From NCBI RefSeq assembly GCF_000801105.2, contig NC_079517.1:4960001-5024000 (forward strand): 64,000 bases of DNA, written 5' to 3'. Shown one piece after another: positions 37,371-48,972 of the stretch. The notes under the pieces are model-generated. The model did not search any database. It was not told the origin of the DNA and saw nothing but the letters and a program-made list of their open reading frames with translations. This stretch comes from Raphanus sativus (lineage: Eukaryota > Streptophyta > Magnoliopsida > Brassicales > Brassicaceae). A program made the translations under genes and the position numbers. Numbering within the stretch: the first letter of the stretch is position 1; each line of letters opens with the position of its first letter.

Positions 37371-37782
37371 TTATGCAGTGGATTCTGTTTTTCTTTTGCT
37401 TAAGCTATAGTTAATCTTCTATAGTTATTTTCGTAGGAATCCTTTGAAACTTTTCATTCTTCTCTCTTTAATAAAAAGAAGCAACTGCTCCTTTTATCTT
37501 GTTCACAATGCCTTGAGAATGTATTTTTGTCTAGGCAGCAACTCAGTCTTAAGTTACTGTAATAATTTTTAAAAATTCAATTTGTACAATTTAAATCAAT
37601 TTAAACTGTTTTGATTAGTTTTAATTAATTTAAATCTGTTAAATGGAACAATAATATACAAGTCTACAAAATTATAAATTAAACCAAAAATAATATTTTA
37701 TTTAAATATAAAATATATAAAAAACAAATCAACAATTTGTTAAAAACTAGGCACCTTTAAGCGAAAGCTAAGACAAATAATG
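37371..37782. other. convergent 3' flanks of GDPD6 and RPA70B
   Basis: Shared AT-rich 3' region between a plus-strand and a minus-strand gene. No gene or element recognised. Confidence 0.6.
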
Positions 37783-39818
37783 TTAAAACTGAGATGCCTT
37801 CTTGTTCTTGGAAATGTCTTGGAGCAATAGTCTTGTTTCAGCAGCATAATCAATCGGACAAACACCTTTTACAGTAATCCTCTGTCTCTTCTCGCTGTTA
37901 TACTCTTGTTGAGAAACACTGACACGGAAGAGATGAGCTGACCAAGTAGCTTCTTTCAGTTTTGTCTGAAACTCATTCACTACCCCTTCCTGGAGAAAAA
38001 ACCAACACAAGCAATGACAGTTTTAGATGGAGAGTTAATAATGTTCTAAACCTTTTGTATGGTTTTAGTTTCTCTTACCTCTGATTTAAGTTTTTTGAGT
38101 TCATCAGCTGTGCATCCAATAATCTTCTCAGCTTCATCGTTGAATGCAGAAAACCAGGCTTCACCGGTTGAATCAGAGACTTTCACCACCAATATATACC
38201 TAATCACACCATTAAGCAAACACACAATTAAAAACAATAGAAGATCCAATTTCTCTAGAAAACTTTTTATGAATCAGAGTATCATCTCATCTCACCTTAA
38301 GCTGCATTCTTCATTCTTTTTCTGACAACCTTCGCACCAGTAACCAGAGTACATAGCTTCAGTGACTTTCTCGTGACAGGTCTTGCAAGCACGGTACCAC
38401 ATTGCCTGGTCTGGCTTGATGAAGCTTATGTAAGCTCTAGTACTGAAAAATACAGGCTGCAATACAAAAAACAGGAACTAGATAACAAACAAACTTTTCT
38501 TTCTTCCAGATCTTATTACGTGAAAGTACCTTTTCCTCGCCTAAAGACTGGTTGCTTGTGAAGTGAGAAAGACAAACTCTGTCGGTATACATGGATCTTG
38601 GTCCATTGTTGGCAGAAGTAGAAGTCTCTTTACCTTGAGAGTCATACTCATACCAAGATTTCAACTTTGTAGCCTCTGGTAAATCAGGATTTATCACCAC
38701 ATTGCTTCTGCTGATAGTGGATAATGACACACCTATGAATTAAAAAAAAAAACGGTTTCTATCAGCACTCAATTTACACAAAAATGCTTATTTTCACTTG
38801 AAATGAAAATTCAGAATTTTACCTTGAAAATTTCCAACCTTGAGAGACTTGATCGCAATTATTGGGTACTTATCAGCCATGTCTAGAAGCTCTTGCCCTA
38901 GGCCAGTTGCTAGATCGTTCCAAAGGGACACCACAACGGTTTTCCTTGTCTCATCAGCTAAAGTTATATCCCTCTTTGGGATCATCTCATTGTCATATTT
39001 CCTTCTGATGCTCATCGTAGGAGAAACACTTTGGACAACGCCAATAACATCTGAAAAAAAATGTGATAACAAAAATTAAAGTGCCTGATTATCATACTAG
39101 AACATTGCATACAAAACAAGAAGAGTTTTATTATACATATAAGGAAGCGTCTCTTACCAATAAGCTCCCTCTGATTCACGTATGCACCCAACTCATAGAT
39201 GGGTACAAAGTTGAACTTTGTTAACATTTCTTCGTTCCCAGCTTCTTCAACTCCTGAATTCTCATTAAGAGTCATCTCATAATCGTTTTGCACCGTCTTG
39301 AACTGCTTATTAGCAAGCTTGAGTGATCCCCTCGATATGTAATAAATTTTGTCCCATCTGGAATGTGTCATCCTTCTCCCTTAGCATTTTTGTAAGTTTT
39401 GATGACTCCTTTGTTTGTAACACGGACTTTAATGGTCCAGCTTCCTTGGTAAAGGTTCAAGGACACAAGCGGATGCAGCATCCTCCTGGTCATTTCCATT
39501 CTTGCAGCACTGCAAAACGCTACAGAAATTTAAGGAACTATTCATAGAGTATGAATTAAAGAAGAAGTCATATAAAAAAACAAATATAGATTAATAGATT
39601 TTAGCTGGATAAAATCGAAACAAAAACCAATTTCTTGAAACACAGATCTCAAACAAACCGTATCTCAGGTCAAGAAACAAACGTACGTATATCGATTTCC
39701 AACAGGTTTAAGATCCACGACTTGAACGACGATCTCAAGTGGAATCGAGGACGAATCAAGGAAGGATTGGTTCGATAATACTGTCTCAATTACCATCTTG
39801 GATCACTGAATTCTCCAT
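37783..39818 (-). pseudogene. RPA1B: decayed replication protein A 70-kDa subunit B (RPA70B/RPA1B)
   Basis: The C-terminal two thirds are well preserved in exons 39158-39509 (part), 38823-39050, 38530-38732, 38296-38456, 38079-38199 and 37783-37989, all in phase. They encode OB folds DBD-B and DBD-C with the zinc ribbon (CKTCHEKVTEAMYSGYWCEGC) and end KNKKASQF. The 5' part is broken in three ways. First, the original start MENSVIQDG hits a stop after one extra base, leaving an in-frame ATG at 39796 as the only start into IETVLSNQ. Second, about 100 codons covering the rest of the N-terminal domain and linker are missing between 39687 and 39509. Third, DBD-A is cut after NAKGEG: a TGA follows, and roughly 30 codons are missing before KIYYISRGSLK in another frame. 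RPA70B binds single-stranded DNA in repair and replication; this copy cannot make a full protein. Confidence 0.85.
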
Positions 39819-40266
39819 CTCTATCAAACTCTATGTGTCTATTTTTTTTTCTCGAACAAAATTTGTGTGAAAAAAAAAAAATTAAATGGAAGCAAAGTGG
39901 TTTTGTTTGCGCGGGAGCCATTCGATTCTTCGTTAATTATCCCCCGCCGCCTTTTTCAAAACTTTCACTGCTTCTCCTTGCTTTTGGCGCCTTCTTTTAG
40001 AACCCCTCCCACCTAACTAGAAGGTTTCTTTTACCTCTGACTCGTTTAAAAGGGCTCCAAACAATTTGTTTTCCAAAACTTTTCTCAATACACACACAAT
40101 TTTGAGTTTGAACCTAACATCTTCCTTTTTTATTTTCATTTTCAGTTTGTTTTGATCTCACAAAGACAAAGTTTCACCGAAATCTTACATATCTATACAC
40201 TTAATAGAGATGTCTATAAATTTTTCATCAGAAAGCAATGAAGTTCTGACCAGTTTTTTATGCTCG
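39819..40266. other. RPA70B promoter and POLAR-like 3' flank
   Basis: Upstream region of the RPA70B remnant on the minus strand, followed by the 3' UTR region of the POLAR-like gene. No gene. Confidence 0.55.
39906..39990 (-). promoter_or_regulatory. two E2F-like sites upstream of the RPA70B remnant
   Basis: TTTGCGCGGGA (39906-39916) and TTTTGGCGC (39982-39990) both fit the E2F consensus TTT(C/G)(C/G)CGC in one or other orientation. S-phase genes such as RPA commonly carry E2F sites. They are 90-170 bases upstream of the old start codon, and their survival beside a broken gene suggests recent decay. Confidence 0.4.
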
Positions 40267-42158
40267 TTATAGATTATGCTCTATTTCTTTCATGAGAGAT
40301 AGCATCTTCTGGGCATTAAACACAGAAGAAGATCCTTGTTTTGTTTTCTCAACAATCTGCTTTATCAGTTGCTTCTCCATCTCCATCTCACTCTCAAACT
40401 CTCCTTCTTCTTCTTCGTCGCTTAAACCAAGTAGATCTTGCAGATTGAAGAAATTAACATCCTCTGATGTTCTAGAGGAAGCCTTTACGTAATCTTTATG
40501 GCTCCTAGGTGAGCTTTTGCTTGTCAAATACATTTCTTCTCGCTGCGTATTCTCATGCATCTCATCTCCTTCTTCACAATAATCTTTTATATCCATCAGC
40601 TCCTCGTAAGAGTCATTGAACGCATCAAGTGCCGGCGGCCCTGCTAGATTCATAACCAGAGGTTGGATTTGGATCTCTCCAGGATTATTATTATTATGCT
40701 TACGAATCGAGTCTCTCTTCGCTGCATGGCTTTCCCATAATAACCTTGACGATGAATATGAATACGGTGGTTTCTTCCTTTCCTCTGCTTCCATGACTAG
40801 CTCCTCCACTTTCCTCTGGCTCTCTCCTAAGGCGATCTCGAGCTCTTTTATTCGTTTTTCGCAGCGTGAGTTGATAACTCTGTGCAGACGCAAGCTTAGC
40901 TCGCGAGGTGAGACTGTATAGTTTCCTGATTCAGGTGTGGCTGCGTTTCCAAGATGTTCCTCCTCCTGGTTAGACTCGGTTTCATCAAAGCCAAAGCGCT
41001 GCCTTTCAACCTGTTCATCATCATCTCTCAGCTCTCCCTGCGCAAACTCTACTTCAGATTTCGGCTCCATCTGCAGTAATTGAGAAAACAATTACCAAAC
41101 TGGACTTGTCTATCTCTTTTAATCTTATGACCAAAAGTATTTAAAAAGCTCACCTCGAAGGCATCTGAGGGTTGTGTCTCAGTGTTGGATGAGTCGATGT
41201 CGATCTGTAGCCTTTCCAGCTCAGCTACAAGCTCTGCTTCGATTCCACCAATAGATTCTGAACTATTATCTGCTGTCTTTTCATCATCCTTCACTGTCAA
41301 CAATGAGTCTTTCGTCTTAAGCTCATCATCATCTTCTGAATCCTTTACCAAACTCTCTGTCTGATTTAACTCTGATTTGACCTTGTTTACTTCGGTTTGG
41401 TTAGCTACAAATGATGACATTATCCCAATCGATATCCCAACGCATAGCAGTAATGCTGCATCACTTGCTCCTGAGACCAAAAAAAACAGACTTAACATGT
41501 AAATGTCTTCAGTGTAATAAACAAACCTTTAAGTTTATTAAAGAAAAAGAGGTTTACCAATCCCATTATCAGATCTTTTACTCGCATCTCCGACTCTTCT
41601 CTTAACATAAAGACCTGAAGATTCCAGCTTCCTTAGCTGAGGGATTCCACAGTTCTGAGCTCGCTGGCTAAGAGAATCTCCATTGTTCTTCTTGCTTATT
41701 ACTTCTGTACCATCAGTAACAACCAAGGGCCTCGAAACTGAAACTGAAACACCACACGGTGATGGAAACGGGCTAAGCATATATACCTCCTCTCTATGTA
41801 ACCGAGATGATATTACGCTCTTCTCCATAGAAAAAGGCTTGATAAGTTTCCTATATCGCTGTTTTCTCCTGAGAAACGCTCTGTTCCCAAAGGAATCTGA
41901 ACAAACATCCTCACTATCCACTACTCCCAATACATCAAGATCTTCCCCATTTACGCAATCCTCAAAGTTTTCTTCGTTTGGTTTCTTGTTGTCTCTGACA
42001 AATGTGCTAACCAGACATCTGGGAGATTCAGGCTTCTTCACATAAGTCAAATCCTCAGAAGAAGAAGAAGACTCGCTTTCTTTGTCTTTGGATACATTTG
42101 GCAAATGCTTGGTAATGTATCCAGTAGCAGCAGTAGCTGCGATTAACCATAGATCCAT
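40267..42158 (-). CDS. POLAR-like coiled-coil protein (At5g08010-like)
   Basis: Three exons: 41558-42158, 41154-41470, 40267-41070, joining in frame to 573 residues. A single hydrophobic segment (about 205-223, ALLLCVGISIGIMSSFVA) is followed by an acidic, Ser-rich stretch. Next come AELVAELERLQIDID and, at about 363-405, a coiled coil (RLHRVINSRCEKRIKELEIA, then GESQRKVEELVMEAEE). These are the hallmarks of the POLAR/POLAR-like family, proteins that polarise at the cell cortex before asymmetric divisions in the stomatal lineage. The N-terminal 200 residues are basic and Ser-rich with no known domain. The C-terminus is again acidic with a coiled coil. Gene order matches At5g08010. Family assignment is from sequence character I recognise; a stomatal role for this member is not shown. 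Confidence 0.8.
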
Positions 42159-42622
42159 CTCTCTTCTCCTCTATTTTTGTTTTTTTCTTCTCAAGAATCA
42201 GGAGAGCACTTGGATACTTCTCCAATTCAGCTCCATAAACATTAGAACTCGTCGAAAAAAACAAACTCACTCGAGGCTGCAGAATCAAAGACTCATGCTT
42301 TCTAAGAGAGAAGCTGTAAGTAAGTATAAAAGCTACACACACACACACAGGTTTCTACCACTCCATGAGGAAAATCGAAGTAATGAGCAAAATACCCATT
42401 GGAGAAAACCCAGATAAAAAAAAAAAGGTTTCGACTTTCGATTAGAGATGAGTTGATTGATTGAACAGTAATCAAATAAGCTGAAAAGGAGAAGACTTTG
42501 GAGCTTTGAGAATACAAAGAACGGATTCTCTTTCTTTTTTTTTTTGGGAAAGCAGCGGCGATAGGCCGGCAAAGTTAGTGACGAGAGCTGTACGAGCTGC
42601 CAAGGGTTACTCGAATTTCTTA
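42159..42622. other. promoter and leader of the POLAR-like gene
   Basis: No gene. Contains a short CA tract (about 42334-42349) and poly-A/T runs, then the left Helitron-like element begins. Confidence 0.55.
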
Positions 42623-43272
42623 TCTATCTTATTAAAACAGAAACATTCTGTTGGAACTAACATTTATTTTGTAAGTTTTTAAATTAAATATATTTTTATA
42701 CTTTATAGTTAAACTTACGTTAAATCACTAATGTTACTTTCTTTATACTACTATCCATGTTTCCAAACAATATACTTAATTTTTTTGTACTACTATCAAT
42801 GTTTCCAAACAATATACTTTTTATACTACTATCAATGTTTCTAGACAATATAATAATTAATCTTAGTTATTTTATATCTATCATTTTCTCTTTAAAATTT
42901 TGTAGAAACATCATAATTTCATAAATTACAAAATAATGAATTTTAAATTTTGGATTATAAGATTACAAATTATGAAACTATTACAATTTAAATCCAATTA
43001 GATTACATATCGGTCATCCATCAGTTCAATCGGTTAGTCTCGAGGTTTAGTAAATTTTTTTAATATGAATATTTAAAAAACCAAAATTGAATTGTCAGAT
43101 CTCCGGATTAACGGGTATAATCACAATCGGGTTGAATTTAAGAACACCGATTTAAATGCAAAAATATTTTAAATACACACTCTTTAAAAATTACCAAAAT
43201 ATTTGTTAAGTTATTAGTAACATTTTTTATCGTAAAATATTCCGCGATTCCAAAGCGCGGGTCAAAATCTAG
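42623..43272 (+). mobile_element. Helitron-like element A (plus orientation)
   Basis: 650 bp. Begins TCTATCTTATTAAAACAG directly after an A. Ends with a GC-rich hairpin (CCGCG...CGCGG) and GTCAAAATCTAG directly before a T. This gives the A|TC...CTAG|T Helitron signature with a sub-terminal hairpin. No coding capacity. The same ends occur in elements at 43893-44621 and 63615-64000. Confidence 0.8.
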
Positions 43273-43892
43273 TTTTCAATTAATAAAGGATATATAGTTA
43301 TTGACATGTAAGGGAGGGCGTCATTAGATGTTAATCATGTTTTTTTTTCTGTGGCGCACAAAAAAAAAACAGAATGAATATTCGTTCGTGGCCAATTGAT
43401 ATTGTTGTTAGTGATTGTTTTAGCATCGAAGTTACTTTGTTCTATACTGGATTTTAGAGGAACATAGACTCTCTCTTCACTTACTTTGTTCATTAAGTTA
43501 TGGGCATTGTGCCATTGGCCAATCATGGCTGAAGTTGTAGGCTCATCTTTTATGAGCTCCAGTCCAATAAATTAATTAGATGTTTAAATGAAGTCTTTGG
43601 AAAACTAAGTATTTTAAGCTGGAATTGTTATCTCTACTAGTAAAGACTTCTGCTTACTCAGCAGCGCATTGGTATTTGAACATTGGTTCAGAGTATTTTT
43701 CTCTACTCTTTCTTACCTTAAAAATACAAGGGTGAAGGTGTATATATCAAGTTTGAAATCCAGAGTTTTATCAGTTGCATAAAAATATGGACAATGACAA
43801 TGTTAGTTTCAAAAAAAAAACATTACGACAATGTTTTAAGTTGTAACTATATCTATGTTTGTGGGTTTATTGCTCCAGATTTATAAAAATAA
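43273..43892. other. spacer between two opposed Helitron-like elements
   Basis: 620 bases without a recognisable gene or repeat. The minus-strand open frame at 43335-43526 is not convincing. Confidence 0.5.
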
Positions 43893-44621
43893 CTAGATTT
43901 TGACCCGCGCTTTTGAAGCGCGGAATATTTTACGATAAAAAATTTTACTAATAATTTAACAAATATTTTGGTAAATTTTAAAGAGTGTGTATTTAAAATA
44001 TTTTTGTATTTAAATCAGTATTTTTAAATTCAACCCGATTGTGATTATACCGGTTAATCCGGAGATTTGACAATTCAATTTATGTTTTTAAAATATTCAT
44101 ATTAAAAAATCACTAAAACCCGAGACTAACCGATTGAACTGATGGATGACCGATATGTAATCTAATTGGATTTAAATTGTAATAGTTTCATAATTTGTAA
44201 TCTTATAATCGAAATTTTAAAGTTCACTATTTTGCAATTTATGAAATTATGATGTTTCTACAAAATTTTAAAGAGAAAATGATAGATATAAAATAATTAA
44301 GATTAATTATTGTATTATTTGAAAATAATGATAGTAGTATAAAAAATATATTGTTTGGAAACATTGATAGTAGTATAAAGAAATAAGTATATTGTTTGGA
44401 AATATTGATAGTAGTATAAAGAAATAAGTATATTGTTTGGAAACATTAATAGTATTATAAAGAAATAAGTATATTGTTTGGAAACATGGATAATAGTATA
44501 AAGAAATGAACATTAGTGATTTAATGTATGTTTAACTATAAAGTATAAAGGTGTATTTAATTTAAAAACTTACAAAATAAATGTTAGGTCCAACATAATG
44601 TTTCTGTTTTAATAAGATAGA
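43893..44621 (-). mobile_element. Helitron-like element B (minus orientation)
   Basis: 729 bp, the inverted counterpart of element A. On the minus strand it begins TCTATCTTATTAAAACAG after A and ends with GCGCTT-CAAAA-GCGCGG, then GTCAAAATCTAG before T. It is longer than A because a roughly 60-base motif containing GTTTGGAAACATTGATAGTAG is repeated about four times (44340-44500). Confidence 0.8.
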
Positions 44622-45227
44622 TTAAGTCGAGACATGTGCCAAATGCTTGAAATCAGTAAACAGAAATTAATATGTGACACACATGTTAATTCTCTATTAA
44701 TTATACTTGAATATATGGTTTAATGCGTATATACTCGTTCAATTGATGAGAAAGCCAATAAATAAGATGATATAATGCAATCTATGTATACATAGTTTTT
44801 TTTTGGGTCAAGGTATACATAGTTGTTCAATTAGTTGAAAGAAAAAAACACATTTTGAAATCCTTTAATCCAGAGCACCAGTTTGAGTAAATGTTCATTA
44901 ATGTTTTTATACCATGAGGTATGGATTCAAATTCCAAAACACACAAATTATGAAAATCATGAAGAAAATGGTTACAAGAGGTCTTCAGCATGATACAAGC
45001 GTATCTTCAGACATTGATTTTATGGGACGGCTGGAAATAGTACAGTCAGATGTATATTCTCATGCGGTGGTAAAATTATCGGCCATATAGTCGTCTATAT
45101 AATTTTCTCATCGATATAATACATAACTAATCAAACATTAAAAAAAACTAAAACATCATATGTTTTATTCATGGTTATATTTAATTACTTATAGAAAAAC
45201 GTGATTGTTGTAATGAAGCCTCTTAAA
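44622..45227. other. AT-rich spacer, nothing recognised
   Basis: No gene, tRNA or element terminus that I can support. Confidence 0.5.
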
Positions 45228-47250
45228 TAGGAAATGACATTATTGAAAATTTCACTTTAAATAAAAAAGTAATATGTTGACCAAAAAATAATTAATATTT
45301 GTAGGAAAATAATTATTATTACGAAATCAATTACTATTACCATAAATGATAGTAAATGTGAACTAATTTTTATATATGCATTGTCTAAGTTTATGATTAT
45401 GCAAAGTTTTATCATTATAATAGGTAAATTACAATATATTTGTAGGTCTTATACCAAAATTAATACTCAATCCGTTTTAAATGATGCATTTTCAAACCTT
45501 TTTTACATATTAATAAATATATTAAATTTTAATATTAAATATATTTTGTGAATGTTTTTATTTCCATAATTTTAAACAAATAAAATAATTTTAAAGTATA
45601 TAAGAAAGTAAGAAATGATATTATTGGAAATTTCGATTTATATAAGAAAGTAATATGTTGACCAAAAAGTAATTAATACTTGTAGGAAAATAATTATTAT
45701 TACGAAATCAATTACTATTACCATAAATGATAGTAATTGTGAACTAATTTTTACATATGCATTGTCTAAATCTGTGATTATGCAAATTTTTATCGTTATA
45801 ATAGGTAAATTATATATAGATTTGTAGGTTTTATACCAAAAATAATACTCAATCTGTTTTAAATGATGAATCTTTTAGATTTTTTCTATATGATAATAAA
45901 AAATTAATATTATATATATATTTTGTGATTTTTTTTATTTCAATAATTTTAGACCAAAAAAAAATTAAACAAGCGTAAACTTTTTTTTTGAAATTCACAA
46001 CTAATCATTATTAACTGATACAAAATTTATTGAAAATACAAAAATATATAAAAAAGTAAGAAATGACATTATTGGAAATTTCGATTAAATAAGAAAGTAA
46101 TATGTTGACCAAAAAAGTAATTAATACTTGTAGGAAATAATTATTATTACGAAATCAATAACTATTACCATAAATGATAGTAAATGTGAACTAATTTTTA
46201 CATATGCATTGTCTAAATTTGTGATAATGCAAATTTTTATAGTTATAATAGGTAAATTATATTATAAATTTGTAGGTTTTATACCAAAAATAAAACTCAA
46301 TCTGTTTTAAATGATGCATCTTTTAGACTTTTCTATATGATAATAAAAAAATTAATATTAAATATATATTTTGTGATTTTTTTTGTTTCAATAATTTTAA
46401 ACCAAAAAAAAATTAAACAAGTGTAGACTTTTTTTTGAAATTTACAACTAATCATTATTAACTGATACAAAATTTATTGAAAATACAAAAATATATAAGA
46501 AAGTAAGAAATGACATTATTGGAAATTTTGATTTAAATAATAAAGTAATATGTTGACCAAAAAAGTAATTAATACTTGTAGGAAAATAATTATTATTACG
46601 AAATCAATTACTATTACCATAAATGATAGTAAATGTGAACTAATTTTTACATATGCATTTTCTAAATTTGTGATAATGCAAATTTTTATCATTATAATAG
46701 GTAAATTATATTATAGATTTGTAGGTTTTATACTAAAAATAATACTCAATCTGTTTTAAATGATGCATATTTTAGCTTTTTCTATATAATAATAGAAAAT
46801 TTAATATTAATTATATATTTTGTGATATTTTATTTCAATAATTTAAACCAAAAAAAAATCAACAAGGGTAAACTTTTTTTTTTGAAATTCACAACTAGTC
46901 ATTATTAACTGATACAAAATTTATTGAAAATACAAAAATATATAAGAAAGTAAGAAATTATATTATTGGAAATTTAGATTTAAGTAAGAAAGTAATATGT
47001 TGACCAAAAAATAATTAATACTTGTAGGAAAATAATTATTATTACGAAATCAATTACTATTGCCATAAATGATATTAAATGTGAACTAATTTTTACATAT
47101 GCATTGTCTAAATTTATGATTATGCAAAGTTTTATCATTATAATAGGTAAATTATATTATAGATTTGTAGGTTTTATACCAAAAATAATACTCGATCTGT
47201 TTTAAATGATGCATCTTTTAGACTTTTTTTACATAATAATAAACATGCAT
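45228..47250. repeat. tandem repeat array, about 448-bp unit, five units
   Basis: The landmark GTAATATGTTGACC occurs at 45269, 45650, 46097, 46545 and 46992, spaced 381, 447, 448 and 447 bases. Unit 1 lacks about 66 bases, including the ATCATTATTAACTGATACAA segment present in the others; unit 5 is incomplete. Units share long stretches with scattered substitutions and small indels, so the array is not brand new. Each unit contains a block (CTCAATCTGTTTTAAATGAT) that looks like a degenerate mariner-type MITE end. Confidence 0.85.
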
Positions 47251-47705
47251 TTTGAAATAATGTTTTCTAACTTTGTGTAACAAATAGAGTAATATTTTAT
47301 AATATATTATGTTATTATAAATTTAAGTATACTAAAATTTAACGGTTATTAATAAAAACCGCAAAAGTTTAAAAGGTTGTTACACAAAATTCTTTGAAAT
47401 AAGCTAAAAGCGCGGTTAATTTTTAAATAATAGTTTTGGTTCAAAGTATACAAATCAGCATTTTTTTACCAGCATTCAATAGTCCAGAAAATAAATGATG
47501 AGTCAAACACAAAATTTGAGTATTAAACATTTTTATATGATGAAAATTAAACAACAAACTCAAATGAGGTCATAAGCATAACGCAGAGTAACAAGGAAAT
47601 AATGTCAATGAGAGGACGTCCCATGACAATGAAGTCCAACCTCACATAGCCGGTATAAGTAACTTGAGCCCAAAGGAATCGCAGGTGCACTCAGTTAGCG
47701 GTGTG
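47251..47705. other. spacer between array and PHD gene
   Basis: No gene recognised; AT-rich, then the 3' flank of the minus-strand PHD-finger gene. Confidence 0.5.
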
Positions 47706-48450
47706 TCAGTCGATCCGACGAAAGACACAAGGATCATGAGCTTCCTCAGGATCAACTAGGAAAAAAAACACCCATACACAATTAGAAACACAAAAACATA
47801 ATCTCATTTTCCGACAGAAACTGAAGTTAAAACATATTTTACCTGGAACTCGAGGCGTCCTGGGTTTTCTCTTTGGAGAAGGAAACGCCAGATACGGTGG
47901 TTTGTGTTTCTTGCTTCGATCGCTAGAGATCTCTGAGCTTGAAGCACCATGATCAGTTGTTAAATCCTCCACATCCTTGTCAACAAGACTCGGTATATGT
48001 AACACGCGAGCTGAGGATCTGCACACTTCACATAGCCACATGTCTGGGGGTGACTTTAAATAGATCTTTGCGCAATAGCTGAAGATGCACACGAGAGAGT
48101 TATACAATCAGAATCATATTATATATAAACAAGAAATGAAAATGATCTTACGTATGCTCTCTGACTTCTCTGCAGTAGAAGCAGGTCATTATTAAATCCA
48201 CGTAACCGATATGTCCACACATCTGACAAGGCTCCTATGTAACAACATTTTAATATAATCAACAAATCGCAAACAGATCAATTGAAAATATGAATTAAGG
48301 TGTTGATCAATATCAAAACATGATGATCAAGACGTATCCATAATCATCAAACAGTTCAAAAAGGTAATCAATGGATTCCCAAAGACGATCATGGGATATA
48401 AAATCAAGAAACGATGATCTTACTGGTGAGTTTTTGCTCAAATTCTCCAT
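47706..48450 (-). CDS. short PHD-finger protein (AIPP2/At1g43770-like), 131 residues
   Basis: Four exons: 48424-48450, 48152-48234, 47843-48078, 47706-47755. GT-AG introns join in frame from MENLSKNSP to a stop after CVFRRID. Residues 12-56 form a complete C4HC3 PHD finger: C12, C15, C27, C30, H36, C39, C53, C56. This is the plant subtype with GHIGYVDLIMTC and PPDMWLCEVC seen in PHD proteins such as AIPP2 that pair with BAH-domain readers. A basic region (KKHKPPYLAFPSPKRKPRT) follows and could be a nuclear localisation signal. Larger relatives have long additional regions; this one stops after the finger. It may be a functional small paralogue or a truncated transposed copy. I recall no counterpart at this place in Arabidopsis. 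Confidence 0.72.
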
Positions 48451-48972
48451 CGGTTCTTTACAAAAAAAAAGGATCTTTAAATGGTTTTTATGGTTATGCA
48501 AAGGAACTTAGATTTTAGAAAATCAGAAAAGAAGAAGATCGGCTTCTTGAAGTAGAAGAAAACAGTTTTCTTGCCAAGTATATATAAAGATTTACCGGTC
48601 GGAGACTCTTAACCGAACGAGAGTGTTTTGTTCACCAACAATTCCACAGCCCAAACCGAAGTAGACCGAGATTTATATTAAAGTGTTTGACTTAAACTAG
48701 AAAAAAGTTACATATTAGCTAAGTTTATTAATAGTTATTTAATTGCTCAAGACTTAATTCTAACCAAATCCAGAATAAAAAAGGGGTCAAACTTAAATTT
48801 AATATGTTTCTTAAGATTTAAAGATATTAAATAGAAACCAAATTCGTCCCAAAACGATTCAGTTTTACATTGTTAATTGCTTTCCTTAAAATAGATAAGC
48901 ATGAACCCAAACGAGCTAGAACATAACATATTTAGATAGTGAACAAAAGATAGACCAGACCATCCATCGTCT
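48451..48972. other. spacer
   Basis: Leader/promoter of the PHD-finger gene and 3' flank of the X8 protein gene. No further gene recognised. Confidence 0.55.

Noticed and set aside
46550..46759. 69-codon open frame in the tandem array
   Set aside because: AT-rich repeat DNA; the frame is not preserved in the other units.
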